This document shows, piece after piece, positions 43,153-51,413 of a DNA stretch of 53,791 nt. Source of the DNA: an uncultured Eubacteriaceae bacterium (GTDB lineage Bacteria > Bacillota > Clostridia > Eubacteriales > Eubacteriaceae). Position 1 is the stretch's first letter. Each line of letters begins with the position of its first letter. The translations under genes were made by a program, and so were the position numbers. The DNA is taken from NCBI GenBank assembly GCA_947625585.1, contig CANQOZ010000002.1, forward strand, positions 1 to 53,791, in the 5' to 3' direction. The notes under the pieces are model-generated. The model was not told where the DNA came from. It saw only the letters and a program-made list of their open reading frames with translations, and searched no databases.

Positions 43153-43620
43153 ATGATTAATGTTGTTTTATATGAACCTGAAATACCATCAAATACTGGT
43201 AATATAGCAAGAACTTGTGTTTTAACAAATTCAAAACTTCATCTGATTAAACCATTAGGTTTTTCTTTAAGAGATAAATATTTAAAACGTGCTGGTTTAG
43301 ATTATTGGGATTTGCTTAATTTAGAAGTTTATGAGTCTTTTGAAGACTTTTTAACTAAAAATAATAATCCTGAAGTATTTATACTTTCAACAAAGGCCGA
43401 TAAAAGGTTGGATGAATTAAAAATTCCGGATAATAGTTTTTTACTTTTCGGAAAAGAGACCGCCGGGTTACCAAATGAAATCCATGAAAGATTTAAAGAA
43501 AATCGTTATAGGATTCCTATGAGAGAACATGAGAAATGTCGTTCACTTAACTTAGCTAATAGTGTAAATATTGCTTTATATGAAGGATTACGACAAAACA
43601 ATTATTTTGATTTAAAATAA
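43153..43620 (+). CDS. trmL: tRNA (cytidine/uridine-34 2'-O)-methyltransferase TrmL
   Basis: 155-residue minimal SPOUT methyltransferase. VVLYEPEIPSNTGNIARTC binds the tRNA end, LLFGKETAGLPNEI and IPMREHEKCRSLNLANSVNIALYE build the trefoil knot that holds S-adenosylmethionine. It methylates the wobble ribose of leucine tRNAs. No ribosome binding site is seen; the start lies just after the upstream terminator, so its promoter is probably within the kinase gene or very close. Confidence 0.95.
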   Translation: MINVVLYEPEIPSNTGNIARTCVLTNSKLHLIKPLGFSLRDKYLKRAGLDYWDLLNLEVYESFEDFLTKNNNPEVFILSTKADKRLDELKIPDNSFLLFGKETAGLPNEIHERFKENRYRIPMREHEKCRSLNLANSVNIALYEGLRQNNYFDLK

Positions 43621-43637
43621 AAAATTATTATGAAAAT

Positions 43638-43666
43638 TTTTCATAAAGTCCAGTTTAAGCTATAAT
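43638..43666 (+). promoter_or_regulatory. Promoter of the flippase-fumarase-aminotransferase unit
   Basis: TTTTCA (43638-43643), 17-base spacer, TATAAT (43661-43666). An inverted repeat AGCTA/TAGCT (43658-43672) covers the -10, and AGCTATAA is repeated 11 bases apart (43658 and 43669). Confidence 0.62.
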
Positions 43667-43672
43667 GTAGCT
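43658..43672 (+). repeat. Inverted repeat over the -10 box, candidate operator
   Basis: AGCTA-TAATG-TAGCT is a 5-base inverted repeat with a 5-base centre that includes the -10 element. It is not the CG-centred form typical of LacI operators, so the assignment to the downstream LacI-type regulator is weak. Confidence 0.35.
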
Positions 43673-43687
43673 ATAAGAGCAATTTAA

Positions 43688-44734
43688 ATGAAGAATAAGA
43701 TTAAAAAATTTATTAAGAATAATTACAATTATTTAATTTTCCTATTTGTTGCTGTTATAACTATATATATTATTCGTAAGGAAGTTAATTTAGAGGAATT
43801 TATGAGTGTAATTAATCACTCTAATATTTTTTATCTATTTCTTTCCTTATGTTTACTTGGATTATATTGGGTAATTGAGACTGGATTATTATTAATATTA
43901 ATTCGATATGAATATCCAAATGCTTCCTTCAAAACAGCTTTTACTATAGTTATAGTTGGTCAGTATTATAACCAAGTAACACCAAGTTCATCTGGAGGAC
44001 AACCTATGCAGTTGTTAGAGTTGATGACGAGTGGAGTTAAAGCTGGAACTGGAATAGCAATCCTAGTTCAAAAATATGCATTATATCAAATTGCAATTAC
44101 AACAATAGGAATTGCTGGAATTTTAACTAATTTACCTTTGGTTTTAGCTTGGCCAGGTTATGCTCAACTCTTTTTACTATTTGGACTTGTTTTTAATATT
44201 GGTGGAGTAGTTTTAATTCTACTTGTTACTTTTAAACCTAAATTAGCAGAAAAGTTCCTCTATGGATTATTAAATTTAGGTTTAAAATTACATATCGTTA
44301 AAAATGAAAAAAAGTGGTCAGATAGAATTAAACAATTTGTTTTTGAATATTCTACTTCAGTAAAAAAGTTGACTACACGATTAACTAGTTCTTTAATACT
44401 AGTTTTTTTTAACATTATTGCCATCCTGATTTTTTATTTAATTACTTATACAATCTTAAAAGCATTAGGAATCCCAAATATTAATATTTTTGAAATTCTA
44501 ATGTTACAAGCATTATGTTATTTAATGATTGCATTTGTACCTTTACCTGGTGCTGCAGGAGGAGCTGAAATAGGGTTTGTTTTAGTATTTAGTACATTAT
44601 TAGGATCAGCAGAATCTTCTGTAGCTCTTCTAGCATGGAGATTTATTACTTTCTATTTTATTATTTTTTTTGGAGCAGTATATATAGCAATACATGAATT
44701 AAGAAGAGGTAAAAAGAAGAAATTAGATTCATAA
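43688..44734 (+). CDS. UPF0104/lysylphosphatidylglycerol synthase-type membrane protein
   Basis: 348 residues with about eight membrane helices. VGQYYNQVTPSSSGGQPMQ and VPLPGAAGGAEIGF are the conserved segments of the YbhN/AglD/MprF-N-terminal superfamily. MprF N-domains flip aminoacylated lipids; stand-alone members are often presumed lipid flippases, with substrate unknown. There is no synthase domain. It precedes the fumarase alpha gene by 3 bases, although a metabolic link is not obvious. Confidence 0.82.
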   Translation: MKNKIKKFIKNNYNYLIFLFVAVITIYIIRKEVNLEEFMSVINHSNIFYLFLSLCLLGLYWVIETGLLLILIRYEYPNASFKTAFTIVIVGQYYNQVTPSSSGGQPMQLLELMTSGVKAGTGIAILVQKYALYQIAITTIGIAGILTNLPLVLAWPGYAQLFLLFGLVFNIGGVVLILLVTFKPKLAEKFLYGLLNLGLKLHIVKNEKKWSDRIKQFVFEYSTSVKKLTTRLTSSLILVFFNIIAILIFYLITYTILKALGIPNINIFEILMLQALCYLMIAFVPLPGAAGGAEIGFVLVFSTLLGSAESSVALLAWRFITFYFIIFFGAVYIAIHELRRGKKKKLDS

Positions 44735-44737
44735 ATT

Positions 44738-45583
44738 ATGATTAAAGAAATAGAATCAAATAAAGTTACAGAGGTAATAAAACAAGCCTGTACAGACATT
44801 AATTTTAATGTAGATCCAAAATTAAAACAAAAATTAGAAGAAGCTTTAAATAATGAAGAGTCTCCTATCGCTAAAAGTATTTTAGAAAATATCTTATTAA
44901 ATTTTGATTGTGCTCAAAAAAATAATATTCCTATATGTCAAGATACAGGAATGGTCATTGTATTTGCTGAAATTGGGCAAGATGTTCATATTACAGGTGG
45001 TTCTTTTGAAAAGGCTGTAAATGAGGGAGTTAAACAGGCTTATAAAGATTCATTTTTAAGAAAATCAATCGTTTCTGATCCTATCGAAAGAAAAAATACT
45101 TTTAATAATACTCCAGCAATTCTTCATACTAGAATTGTAGATGGAGATAAGATTAATTTTAAAATTATGGCTAAAGGTTTTGGTTCTGAAAATACAAGTC
45201 AATTAAAAATGTTAAAACCTGCTGATGGAATTAATGGAATTGAAAATTTTATAAAAGAAGTTCTTGAAGAAGCAATTCCAAATGCTTGTGCTCCCGTTAT
45301 TGTTGGAATCGGTATTGGTGGTGATTTTGAGACTTGTGCATTAAATGCTAAAAAAGCTTTAACATTGCCGATTGATTATAAGCATAAAAATAAAATTTAT
45401 GAAGATTTAAGTAATAGAATTATTAAATTTGCTAATAATACTGGAATTGGACCAATGGGTTTAGGTGGAATTAATTCAGCTTTAAAAGTTAATATAATTG
45501 AATCCCCTACACACATAGCTGGGTTACCAGTAGCTATTAATATTTGTTGTTATGCTGATAGAATCACTGAAAGGGAATTATGA
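44738..45583 (+). CDS. Class I fumarase/tartrate dehydratase, alpha subunit
   Basis: 281 residues, the N-terminal half of Fe-S hydro-lyases. Cluster ligands: Cys in IPICQDTGMVIVF, Cys in PNACAPVIVGIGIGG and Cys in DFETCALNAKK. KGFGSENTSQLKML and GIGPMGLGG are typical. Two-subunit class I enzymes hydrate fumarate to malate; a tartrate dehydratase role cannot be excluded by sequence reading, but the neighbouring aminotransferase favours C4-acid metabolism. The [4Fe-4S] cluster is oxygen-sensitive. It overlaps the beta gene by 4 bases. Confidence 0.92.
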   Translation: MIKEIESNKVTEVIKQACTDINFNVDPKLKQKLEEALNNEESPIAKSILENILLNFDCAQKNNIPICQDTGMVIVFAEIGQDVHITGGSFEKAVNEGVKQAYKDSFLRKSIVSDPIERKNTFNNTPAILHTRIVDGDKINFKIMAKGFGSENTSQLKMLKPADGINGIENFIKEVLEEAIPNACAPVIVGIGIGGDFETCALNAKKALTLPIDYKHKNKIYEDLSNRIIKFANNTGIGPMGLGGINSALKVNIIESPTHIAGLPVAINICCYADRITEREL

Positions 45584-46149
45584 AAAAAAAGAAAATTTTC
45601 CTTCCAATTAATGATAATGATGTTGAAACTCTAGAAGCAGGGGACAATGTTTTATTAAACGGAGAAATCTATGTAGCTAGAGATGCTGCTCATAAACGAC
45701 TTATAGATTTAATAGATAATAATAAGAATCTACCCTTTGAAATAAAGAATTCTGTTATTTATTATATGGGACCAACTCCTACACCAAATGGAAAAGTAAT
45801 AGGTTCAGCTGGACCTACAACATCTCATAGGATGGATAAATATACTCCAAAATTATTAGATTTAGGTTTAAAGGCAACTATAGGAAAAGGGAAACGGTCT
45901 TTAGAAGTAATAGAAAGTATGAAAAAAAATAAAGCAGTATATTTTTCTGCAATAGGTGGTACTGGTGCTTTGTTAAATCAGTCTATTTTAAAAAATGAAA
46001 TAATAGAATATGAGGATTTAGGTCCGGAAGCTTTAAGAAAAATTACTGTAAAAGATTTTCCAGTTATTGTTTCAATCGATAGTAATGGTAAAAGTCTCTT
46101 TGAAATAGAGAGAGCTAAATATAGAGATAAATTTAAATTGGAGGTTTGA
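45580..46149 (+). CDS. Class I fumarase/tartrate dehydratase, beta subunit
   Basis: 189 residues, the swivelling C-terminal half. YYMGPTPTPNGKVIGSAGPTTSHRMD and ATIGKGKRS are diagnostic, and AIGGTGALL follows. It completes the active site with the alpha subunit. Its stop codon lies within the ribosome binding site region of the aminotransferase (GGAGG then TGA). Confidence 0.93.
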   Translation: MKKKKIFLPINDNDVETLEAGDNVLLNGEIYVARDAAHKRLIDLIDNNKNLPFEIKNSVIYYMGPTPTPNGKVIGSAGPTTSHRMDKYTPKLLDLGLKATIGKGKRSLEVIESMKKNKAVYFSAIGGTGALLNQSILKNEIIEYEDLGPEALRKITVKDFPVIVSIDSNGKSLFEIERAKYRDKFKLEV

Positions 46150-46151
46150 TT

Positions 46152-47402
46152 ATGCGAATGGTAATTGAAGATGCTGTAAGAGAGGCTGGAACTGATCCTA
46201 TTTTTGCTGTAGCTCAAAAAGCAAGTGAAGCTAAAGAAAAATACGGAAAAGAAAATGTTATTGATTCTACTCTTGGAGCCCTGATGGATGATGAAGGAAA
46301 TCTGGTCACTTTTAATGAGGTTTATAACACTTTAAAAAATTTACCAGATGATAAAATTGCTGCATATGCTGATATTGGAGGAATTGAAGAATTTCTTGAA
46401 GCTGTACCTGAAGCTTGTTTTAGAGATCAAAGGCCAGATGCATATATCAAAGCTGTTGCTACTCCTGGTGGAACTGGTGCTGTTAGAAATGCCATTGCAA
46501 ACTATTCGAATTATGGGGATAAGATATTAATTCCTGATTGGCATTGGGCGCCTTATAGAACAATTGCTGATGAACATAAAAGGGGATATCAATTATTTAG
46601 TCTGTTCAATGATGAAGGACGTTTTAACTTAGAATCCTATAAAAAAGAATTTAAAAAGTTACTTAATGATCAAGGTAGAATTTTAACTATTTTAAACACA
46701 CCAGCGCATAATCCAACAGGTTTTACAATAAACGATGATGAATGGGATAAAATTATTGAATTTTGGATTGAAGAAGCAAAAAATAATCCTGATAAGCAAA
46801 TTGTTGTTTTAAACGATATAGCTTATGTTGACTTTGCTAAAGAAGGTTCAAGGAAGTTCATGAAAAAATTAGAACATTTACCTGAAAATATACTCCCATT
46901 ATACGCATTTAGTGCTTCAAAAGGGTATACCATGTATGGATTAAGAAATGGAGCACTTATTTGCGCAGCTCCAACTCAGGAGATTGCAGACGAATTTGAA
47001 GCAAGTGCTATTTATTCAAATAGAGCTAATTGGTCAAATGGAACACGAGGAGCTATGCAAGTTTTAGCTGATATTATAAACGATCCTACTAGCTATGAAC
47101 GTTTTTTATCAGAACAAACTGCTAATAGGGAAATGTTACGAAAACGTGGAGATGCTTTAGTTGAAGAATGTAAAAATGTTGGTTTAAATATTTGTGAATA
47201 TGATGATGGGTTCTTTATGAGCATTCCTGTAGATAATCCACAAGAAATAACTGAAGCACTTTATGATGATAATATTTTCTTAATTGCTTTAAGTGGTGGC
47301 ATTAGAGTAGCCTTATGTGCTGTTTCAGAAGATAAATGTAGGAAAATTCCAAAAGCTGTTAAAGAAGCGATTGATAAGCGAGATAACAAATATGAAAGTT
47401 AA
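46152..47402 (+). CDS. Fold-type I aminotransferase, AspC/TyrB-like
   Basis: About 416 residues from ATG 46152, seven bases after GGAGG; the ORF-track TTG at 46146 is too close to that site. PLP lysine is in FSASKGYTMYGLRNGAL (about residues 259-275), and TILNTPAHNPTGFTI holds the Asn that contacts PLP. IRVALCAVSE near the C-terminus gives the substrate-carboxylate Arg. These features resemble the aspartate/aromatic branch. A reasonable inference is aspartate-oxaloacetate exchange, given the fumarase genes, but aromatic amino acids are also possible. Confidence 0.85.
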   Translation: MRMVIEDAVREAGTDPIFAVAQKASEAKEKYGKENVIDSTLGALMDDEGNLVTFNEVYNTLKNLPDDKIAAYADIGGIEEFLEAVPEACFRDQRPDAYIKAVATPGGTGAVRNAIANYSNYGDKILIPDWHWAPYRTIADEHKRGYQLFSLFNDEGRFNLESYKKEFKKLLNDQGRILTILNTPAHNPTGFTINDDEWDKIIEFWIEEAKNNPDKQIVVLNDIAYVDFAKEGSRKFMKKLEHLPENILPLYAFSASKGYTMYGLRNGALICAAPTQEIADEFEASAIYSNRANWSNGTRGAMQVLADIINDPTSYERFLSEQTANREMLRKRGDALVEECKNVGLNICEYDDGFFMSIPVDNPQEITEALYDDNIFLIALSGGIRVALCAVSEDKCRKIPKAVKEAIDKRDNKYES

Positions 47403-48399
47403 AATTAAAGATGTAGCAAAAGAAGCCCATGTATCAGTTGCGACAGTTTCAAGAGTAGTCAATGACATTCCATTAGTAAACGAAGATACAAAACAAAGAG
47501 TACTTGATGCGATTAAAAAAACGGGTTATAAACCAAATGCAATAGCAAGAAGTTTAAAAATACAGAAAACGAATACAATTGGAATCATGATTCCTGACAT
47601 TTCTGATCCAATGTATTCTGATATTGTACGTGGTGCTGAAGTAACAAGTGAAATTTATAAATATAATATTATTCTAATTGATACTGATTCAAGTTCAGAA
47701 CGTGAAAAAGAAATGCTTGATGTTTTATTAGAAAAACAGTGTGATGGAGTAATTTATATTGGTAAAGATTTTAACAATAATACAAAAGAGCTCTTAGAAA
47801 GAGCTAATTGTGAAGTAGTGTTAGGATGTGTTCAAGATAAAGATGGCGATATAAGTGCTGTTTTAATTGACAATGTCGAGGCTGCTTATAACTTAACAAA
47901 AGATTTAATTCAAAAAGGGTATAAGAATATAGCTATTATCACTGATGAAAAAGGTGGTCAAGTTGTTGAAGATCGTTTAGAAGGAATATTAAAAGCTGCT
48001 AAAGAAGCCGACATTGAAATTGATAAAAGTCTAATTCAAGCAGGAAGATTAAGCTTAAATGGTGGTGCAAAATCAACAAAAGCTATTTTAGATTCAGGTA
48101 AAGATGTTGATTTAATTATTTGTATGAACGATCAATTAGCAATGGGTGCTTTGAAAATGGCTAAAGAGAATGGTAGAAATGTTCCAGATGACTTAGCTAT
48201 AACTGGTTTTAATGATTATTGGATTTCTGAATGGATTTCGCCAACTTTATCTTCAGTTAGACAACCTCTTTATGATATTGGTTCAATAGCAGCTAGAATG
48301 CTAATCAAAAAGATTGAAAATATGGAAGATAAAGAAGCTGATAATGTTATGATTTTACCTTATGATATTAGATTCAGAGAATCAGTTAAAGAGAATTAA
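47392..48399 (+). CDS. LacI/CcpA-like transcriptional regulator
   Basis: 335 residues from ATG 47392; the ORF-track start at 47317 is within the aminotransferase. The helix-turn-helix KIKDVAKEAHVSVATVSRVVND and hinge GYKPNAIARSLKIQKTNTIG are classical. The ligand core has PDISDPMYSDIVRGAE and ITGFNDYWISEWISPTLSSVRQP. It overlaps the aminotransferase end by 11 bases, suggesting local autoregulation of the unit. CcpA-like by general sequence, but I cannot confirm the HPr-Ser-P contact residues; it could equally be a sugar- or purine-responsive repressor. Confidence 0.9.
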   Translation: MKVKIKDVAKEAHVSVATVSRVVNDIPLVNEDTKQRVLDAIKKTGYKPNAIARSLKIQKTNTIGIMIPDISDPMYSDIVRGAEVTSEIYKYNIILIDTDSSSEREKEMLDVLLEKQCDGVIYIGKDFNNNTKELLERANCEVVLGCVQDKDGDISAVLIDNVEAAYNLTKDLIQKGYKNIAIITDEKGGQVVEDRLEGILKAAKEADIEIDKSLIQAGRLSLNGGAKSTKAILDSGKDVDLIICMNDQLAMGALKMAKENGRNVPDDLAITGFNDYWISEWISPTLSSVRQPLYDIGSIAARMLIKKIENMEDKEADNVMILPYDIRFRESVKEN

Positions 48400-48460
48400 T
48401 AACACTGAAGTTGTTCTAAAGTTGTTTAAGTTAAAATGGTTATTTTAAAGCTTAAATTTC

Positions 48461-48490
48461 TTCAAAAAAATTAATCTATAAATTTATAAT
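48461..48490 (+). promoter_or_regulatory. Weak promoter of the TraB-family gene
   Basis: TTCAAA, 18-base spacer, TATAAT (48485-48490), about 63 bases before the start. An AT-only hairpin TTAAAAT/ATTTTAA lies upstream at 48431. Confidence 0.45.
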
Positions 48491-48553
48491 TAATTCAAGG
48501 TTAATAAAATAAAATAATCTGTATTTAATTAACAGAGAACTGAGAGGAGAATT

Positions 48554-49732
48554 ATGAGTTCAAATATAACCAAATTGACACTCAATGAGAATGGGCATGA
48601 TAAAGAAATAATTTTAGTTGGGACTGCTCATGTTTCTCCAAAAAGTGTTGAATTAGTTAAGGAGACAATTGAAACAGAACAACCAGATTCTGTTTGTATA
48701 GAATTAGATCCAGCACGTTATCAAAGTATTACTCAAAAAGAGAAGTATCAAGATACTGATTTAGTTCAAATAGTTAAAGAAGGAAAAAGTTCGTTATTTT
48801 TAGTAAACCTAATTCTTTCAAATTATCAAAAAAAAATAGCTGAACAATTTAATATTCAGTCAGGACAAGAGATGATTCAAGCAATGAAATCTGCTGAAGA
48901 AAATGAATCTCAGCTTGTTTTAGCTGATAGAGATATTCAAACAACATTTAAAAGAATATGGAAAAAATGTTCTTTTTGGGATAAATCTAAATTATTAACA
49001 GCTGTTTTAATGAGTATTTTTAGTCAGGAAGAGATTACTGAGGAAGAATTAGAACAAATAAAGCAAGAGGATATGATAACAGCTTCCTTAAATGAACTTG
49101 GAAGTAATTTTACAGGATTAAAAACTGCTTTAGTTGATGAACGAGATCAGTATTTATCTGAAAATATTAAAAATGCTCCAGGTGAAAAGGTTGTTGCTGT
49201 TTTAGGGGCAGCTCATGTACCGGGTGTTTCCAAAGAAATATACAAATCGCATAATTTAGATGAATTAAATGACACCGGTAAAAAATCTAACTTTGGAAAA
49301 ATATTAGGATGGGGTACTTTATTATTCTTTGCAATTATTATTGCAATTACTTTTTCTGTTGATTTCCATGCCGGAATTGAGCAAACAAAAAATTGGTTAA
49401 TTTTAGTTATGATTGGGGCAGGGATCGGCGCTTTCATTGGAGGTGGATGTGTTCAAGCAATAATTGTTGCTATTGTTTGCTCTCCATTAGGAGCTTTAAG
49501 TCCAGTTTTAGCAAGTGGTTGGTTTTCAGGAATAGCAGAAGCTTATTTTCAAAAACCAAAAGTTATTGATTTTGAAAATTTAAGTGATGATATTAGTACA
49601 GTAAGAGGTTTTTGGAAAAATAAAGTAACTCGTGTTTTATTAGTAGTTGTCTTCACAAATCTTGGTTGCGCTATTGGAAATATAGCTGGCAGTATCCACA
49701 TAATAACAACTTTTTTAAATACTATTTTATAA
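48554..49732 (+). CDS. TraB/PrgY-family membrane protein
   Basis: 392 residues. The N-terminal ~230 residues are a TraB domain: VGTAHVSPKSVELV, CIELDPARYQ, LADRDIQTTFKRIW and AVLGAAHVPGV, with conserved Glu, His and Arg that suggest a hydrolase-like site. The C-terminal third has about four membrane helices (near 245-390). TraB/PrgY limits peptide pheromone release in enterococci and related domains occur in Tiki metalloproteases; the housekeeping role in other bacteria is unknown. GAGAGGAG is a strong ribosome binding site. Confidence 0.9.
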   Translation: MSSNITKLTLNENGHDKEIILVGTAHVSPKSVELVKETIETEQPDSVCIELDPARYQSITQKEKYQDTDLVQIVKEGKSSLFLVNLILSNYQKKIAEQFNIQSGQEMIQAMKSAEENESQLVLADRDIQTTFKRIWKKCSFWDKSKLLTAVLMSIFSQEEITEEELEQIKQEDMITASLNELGSNFTGLKTALVDERDQYLSENIKNAPGEKVVAVLGAAHVPGVSKEIYKSHNLDELNDTGKKSNFGKILGWGTLLFFAIIIAITFSVDFHAGIEQTKNWLILVMIGAGIGAFIGGGCVQAIIVAIVCSPLGALSPVLASGWFSGIAEAYFQKPKVIDFENLSDDISTVRGFWKNKVTRVLLVVVFTNLGCAIGNIAGSIHIITTFLNTIL

Positions 49733-49733
49733 G

Positions 49734-50129
49734 ATGAATAAAAGAGTCAATGTAGTTGGTGCTTTAATATTTAATAATAATAATGAATTCCTAATATTTA
49801 AAAGACCAAGTAATAAAATGAGAGGTAATTTATGGGAATTCATTGGTGGTAAAGTTGAGCCATCAGAAACTAAAGTTGAAGCTCTGAAAAGAGAATGTAC
49901 AGAGGAGATTGGGACTTCAGTAGAAGTACTTTCTGAATTTATTAAGGTAAATCATGATTATCCTGATATAAAGATTTGTCTAACAATTTTCGAGGCTCAG
50001 TTAAAAGATAAAAGTTTTGAATTATTAGAACATCAAGATTACAAATGGATAAAATTAGAAGACATTGATTTATATGAGTTTTGTCCAGCTGATTATGAAG
50101 TTTTGGAAAAAATAAAAAAAGAATTTTAG
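49734..50129 (+). CDS. MutT-like Nudix hydrolase
   Basis: 131 residues. The Nudix box GGKVEPSETKVEALKRECTEEIG (G-x5-E-x7-REx2EE-x-G; residues about 39-61) is intact. VVGALIFNNNNEFLIFKRP and LWEFIGGKV resemble MutT and (deoxy)nucleoside triphosphate pyrophosphohydrolases that clean oxidised nucleotides. The C-terminal EHQDYKWIKLEDIDLYEFCPAD is also typical. It starts one base after the TraB gene and ends inside a bidirectional hairpin. Confidence 0.93.
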   Translation: MNKRVNVVGALIFNNNNEFLIFKRPSNKMRGNLWEFIGGKVEPSETKVEALKRECTEEIGTSVEVLSEFIKVNHDYPDIKICLTIFEAQLKDKSFELLEHQDYKWIKLEDIDLYEFCPADYEVLEKIKKEF

Positions 50130-50145
50130 GATTAAATAATCCTAA
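50126..50145. terminator. Bidirectional terminator between convergent genes
   Basis: TTAGGATT, AAAT loop, AATCCTAA. Both convergent stop codons lie in its arms. T-rich tails exist in both directions, the better one on the minus strand. Confidence 0.72.
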
Positions 50146-50498
50146 GATTCTTTTATCTTTATTATAGTTCCTTCTTTAATTTCAGGAAAGGATGTACCGT
50201 CTAATAAGATTTGATTTACACAGTCAAAATTTCGATCAATAATTAATTCAAACTGAAATTGATTTTTAATATAATCATTAAATCCTTCTGGAATTTTTTT
50301 TATTTTATAAAAATGATCATCAATTTGAACAATATCATTTACTTTTATTTCTCCATTAATTATAGGATTTTCAACTGTATAACCAAAGTTACTAAATTCA
50401 TCATTTTCATTTTCGAATAAAACAAAATAATTATTATTAACTAAATTTTTTGAAACGGTTCCAATAGTTTTAATTTTTGCATACAATTTATCTTCCAT
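50142..50498 (-). CDS. Orphan protein resembling PTS glucitol IIA (GutA fold), phosphorylation His absent
   Basis: 118 residues from ATG 50498, chosen because AAGGAA lies 8 bases before it; the ORF-track start adds 11 unsupported residues. The pattern YAKIKTIGTVSKNLV, GEIKVNDIVQIDDHFYKIKKIPEGFNDYI and a terminal GTSFPEIKEGTIIKIK parallels the beta-barrel of sorbitol-specific IIA (GutA). The position of the phospho-accepting His (usually ...IH...) reads YTVENP here. No PTS EIIB, EIIC or polyol genes are near. Probably a non-transport relative of unknown function; the homology is by eye only. Confidence 0.5.
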   Translation of the reverse strand: MEDKLYAKIKTIGTVSKNLVNNNYFVLFENENDEFSNFGYTVENPIINGEIKVNDIVQIDDHFYKIKKIPEGFNDYIKNQFQFELIIDRNFDCVNQILLDGTSFPEIKEGTIIKIKES

Positions 50499-50802
50499 AA
50501 TTATATTCCTTATAGTCAAAATTAAAGTCAATTATATAGAGTATTTTCATTTTTTCTTCTAATATAAATTATTCTATTATTCTCTTGATTAAACTGAAAT
50601 ATTAATGCTTCCTTTATTCCTTTTAAATAAAGGGACACATATTTTAATTTTATTTACAGGAATTAACTCATATCCAATTTTTAAGAAATAAATCTATTTC
50701 TTTCCAAGAATATTCACTTAAAAATCGATTTCTTTTTTAAGAACTTTTTACTTTATTAATGTTAAAAAGGAAAATTTAATAAATAATCATTTTTTTCATA
50801 AT
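50499..50802. other. AT-rich intergenic stretch
   Basis: About 300 bases between two minus-strand genes. It contains a hairpin CCTTTATT/AATAAAGG (50611-50633) and the palindrome AAATCGATTT (50722-50731). No ORF or RNA gene recognised. Confidence 0.45.
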
Positions 50803-51402
50803 TTACCTATATATTTCATCGTACTTTGATTTTGTTAAAACAAATATTTTTTCCTCAGTTCTTATTTTATTTTTAAATATTAATTCAATTGGAATAGATT
50901 TTAAATAAGTAAAGTTATTTTTTATAAATAAATGCTCAGAAACTTTATTTTTATCTAAACAACCACCCCAAATTTTTTTATAGTGAATTTTTTTAAAAGC
51001 ATAATAGAGTATGGAAGTTAAAGCTTCTGAAATATATCCATTATTCCAGTAATCTTTACCTATCCAAAATCCAATTTCTGCCTCATTTTTACCAATTTTT
51101 AATAAGCTATATTGATCAGGTAATAAGGAGATATGTCCAACGATATTATTATTACTTTTCAATCTTAAAGCATATGAGTAAGAATTTAGATAGGCTTTTT
51201 CAATGGCATTTTTACTATCTTCTATTGTTGTGTGTGGCTTCCATCCACTGTTAGTACCAACTTCTTCATCTTGAGCCAAGGTAAATAATTCTTGTTTATC
51301 ATTTAAATTCCAATGAGTAAAATAGAGACTCTTTGTATCTTTTGGAAAAGGATGATTCAAAATTCGTAATTTTAAAAATGGACTTAGATTATTAAATACC
51401 AT
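50803..51402 (-). CDS. GNAT-family N-acetyltransferase (RimJ/RimL type)
   Basis: 199 residues. SYALRLKSNNNIVGHISLL and AEIGFWIGKDYWNNGYISEALTSILYYAF match the acetyl-CoA-binding motif A (Q/R-x-x-G-x-G/A degenerate here as YWNNGYIS). KIWGGCLDKNKVSEHLFIKNNFTYL is the typical C-terminal part. The N-terminal ~35 residues lie before the usual domain start. The family acetylates ribosomal protein N-termini, antibiotics or metabolites; the substrate is unknown. It starts 11 bases after the rlmD stop, in one unit. Confidence 0.85.
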   Translation of the reverse strand: MVFNNLSPFLKLRILNHPFPKDTKSLYFTHWNLNDKQELFTLAQDEEVGTNSGWKPHTTIEDSKNAIEKAYLNSYSYALRLKSNNNIVGHISLLPDQYSLLKIGKNEAEIGFWIGKDYWNNGYISEALTSILYYAFKKIHYKKIWGGCLDKNKVSEHLFIKNNFTYLKSIPIELIFKNKIRTEEKIFVLTKSKYDEIYR

Positions 51403-51413
51403 TATTCTTTTGA

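Noticed and set aside
47317-47391. ORF-track N-terminal extension of the LacI-type regulator
   Set aside because: LacI proteins start directly before the helix-turn-helix; the extension is an out-of-frame reading of the aminotransferase gene.
50722-50731. AAATCGATTT palindrome as another LacI-type operator
   Set aside because: It is CG-centred but lies in AT-rich intergenic DNA without a promoter context; short palindromes of this kind occur by chance.
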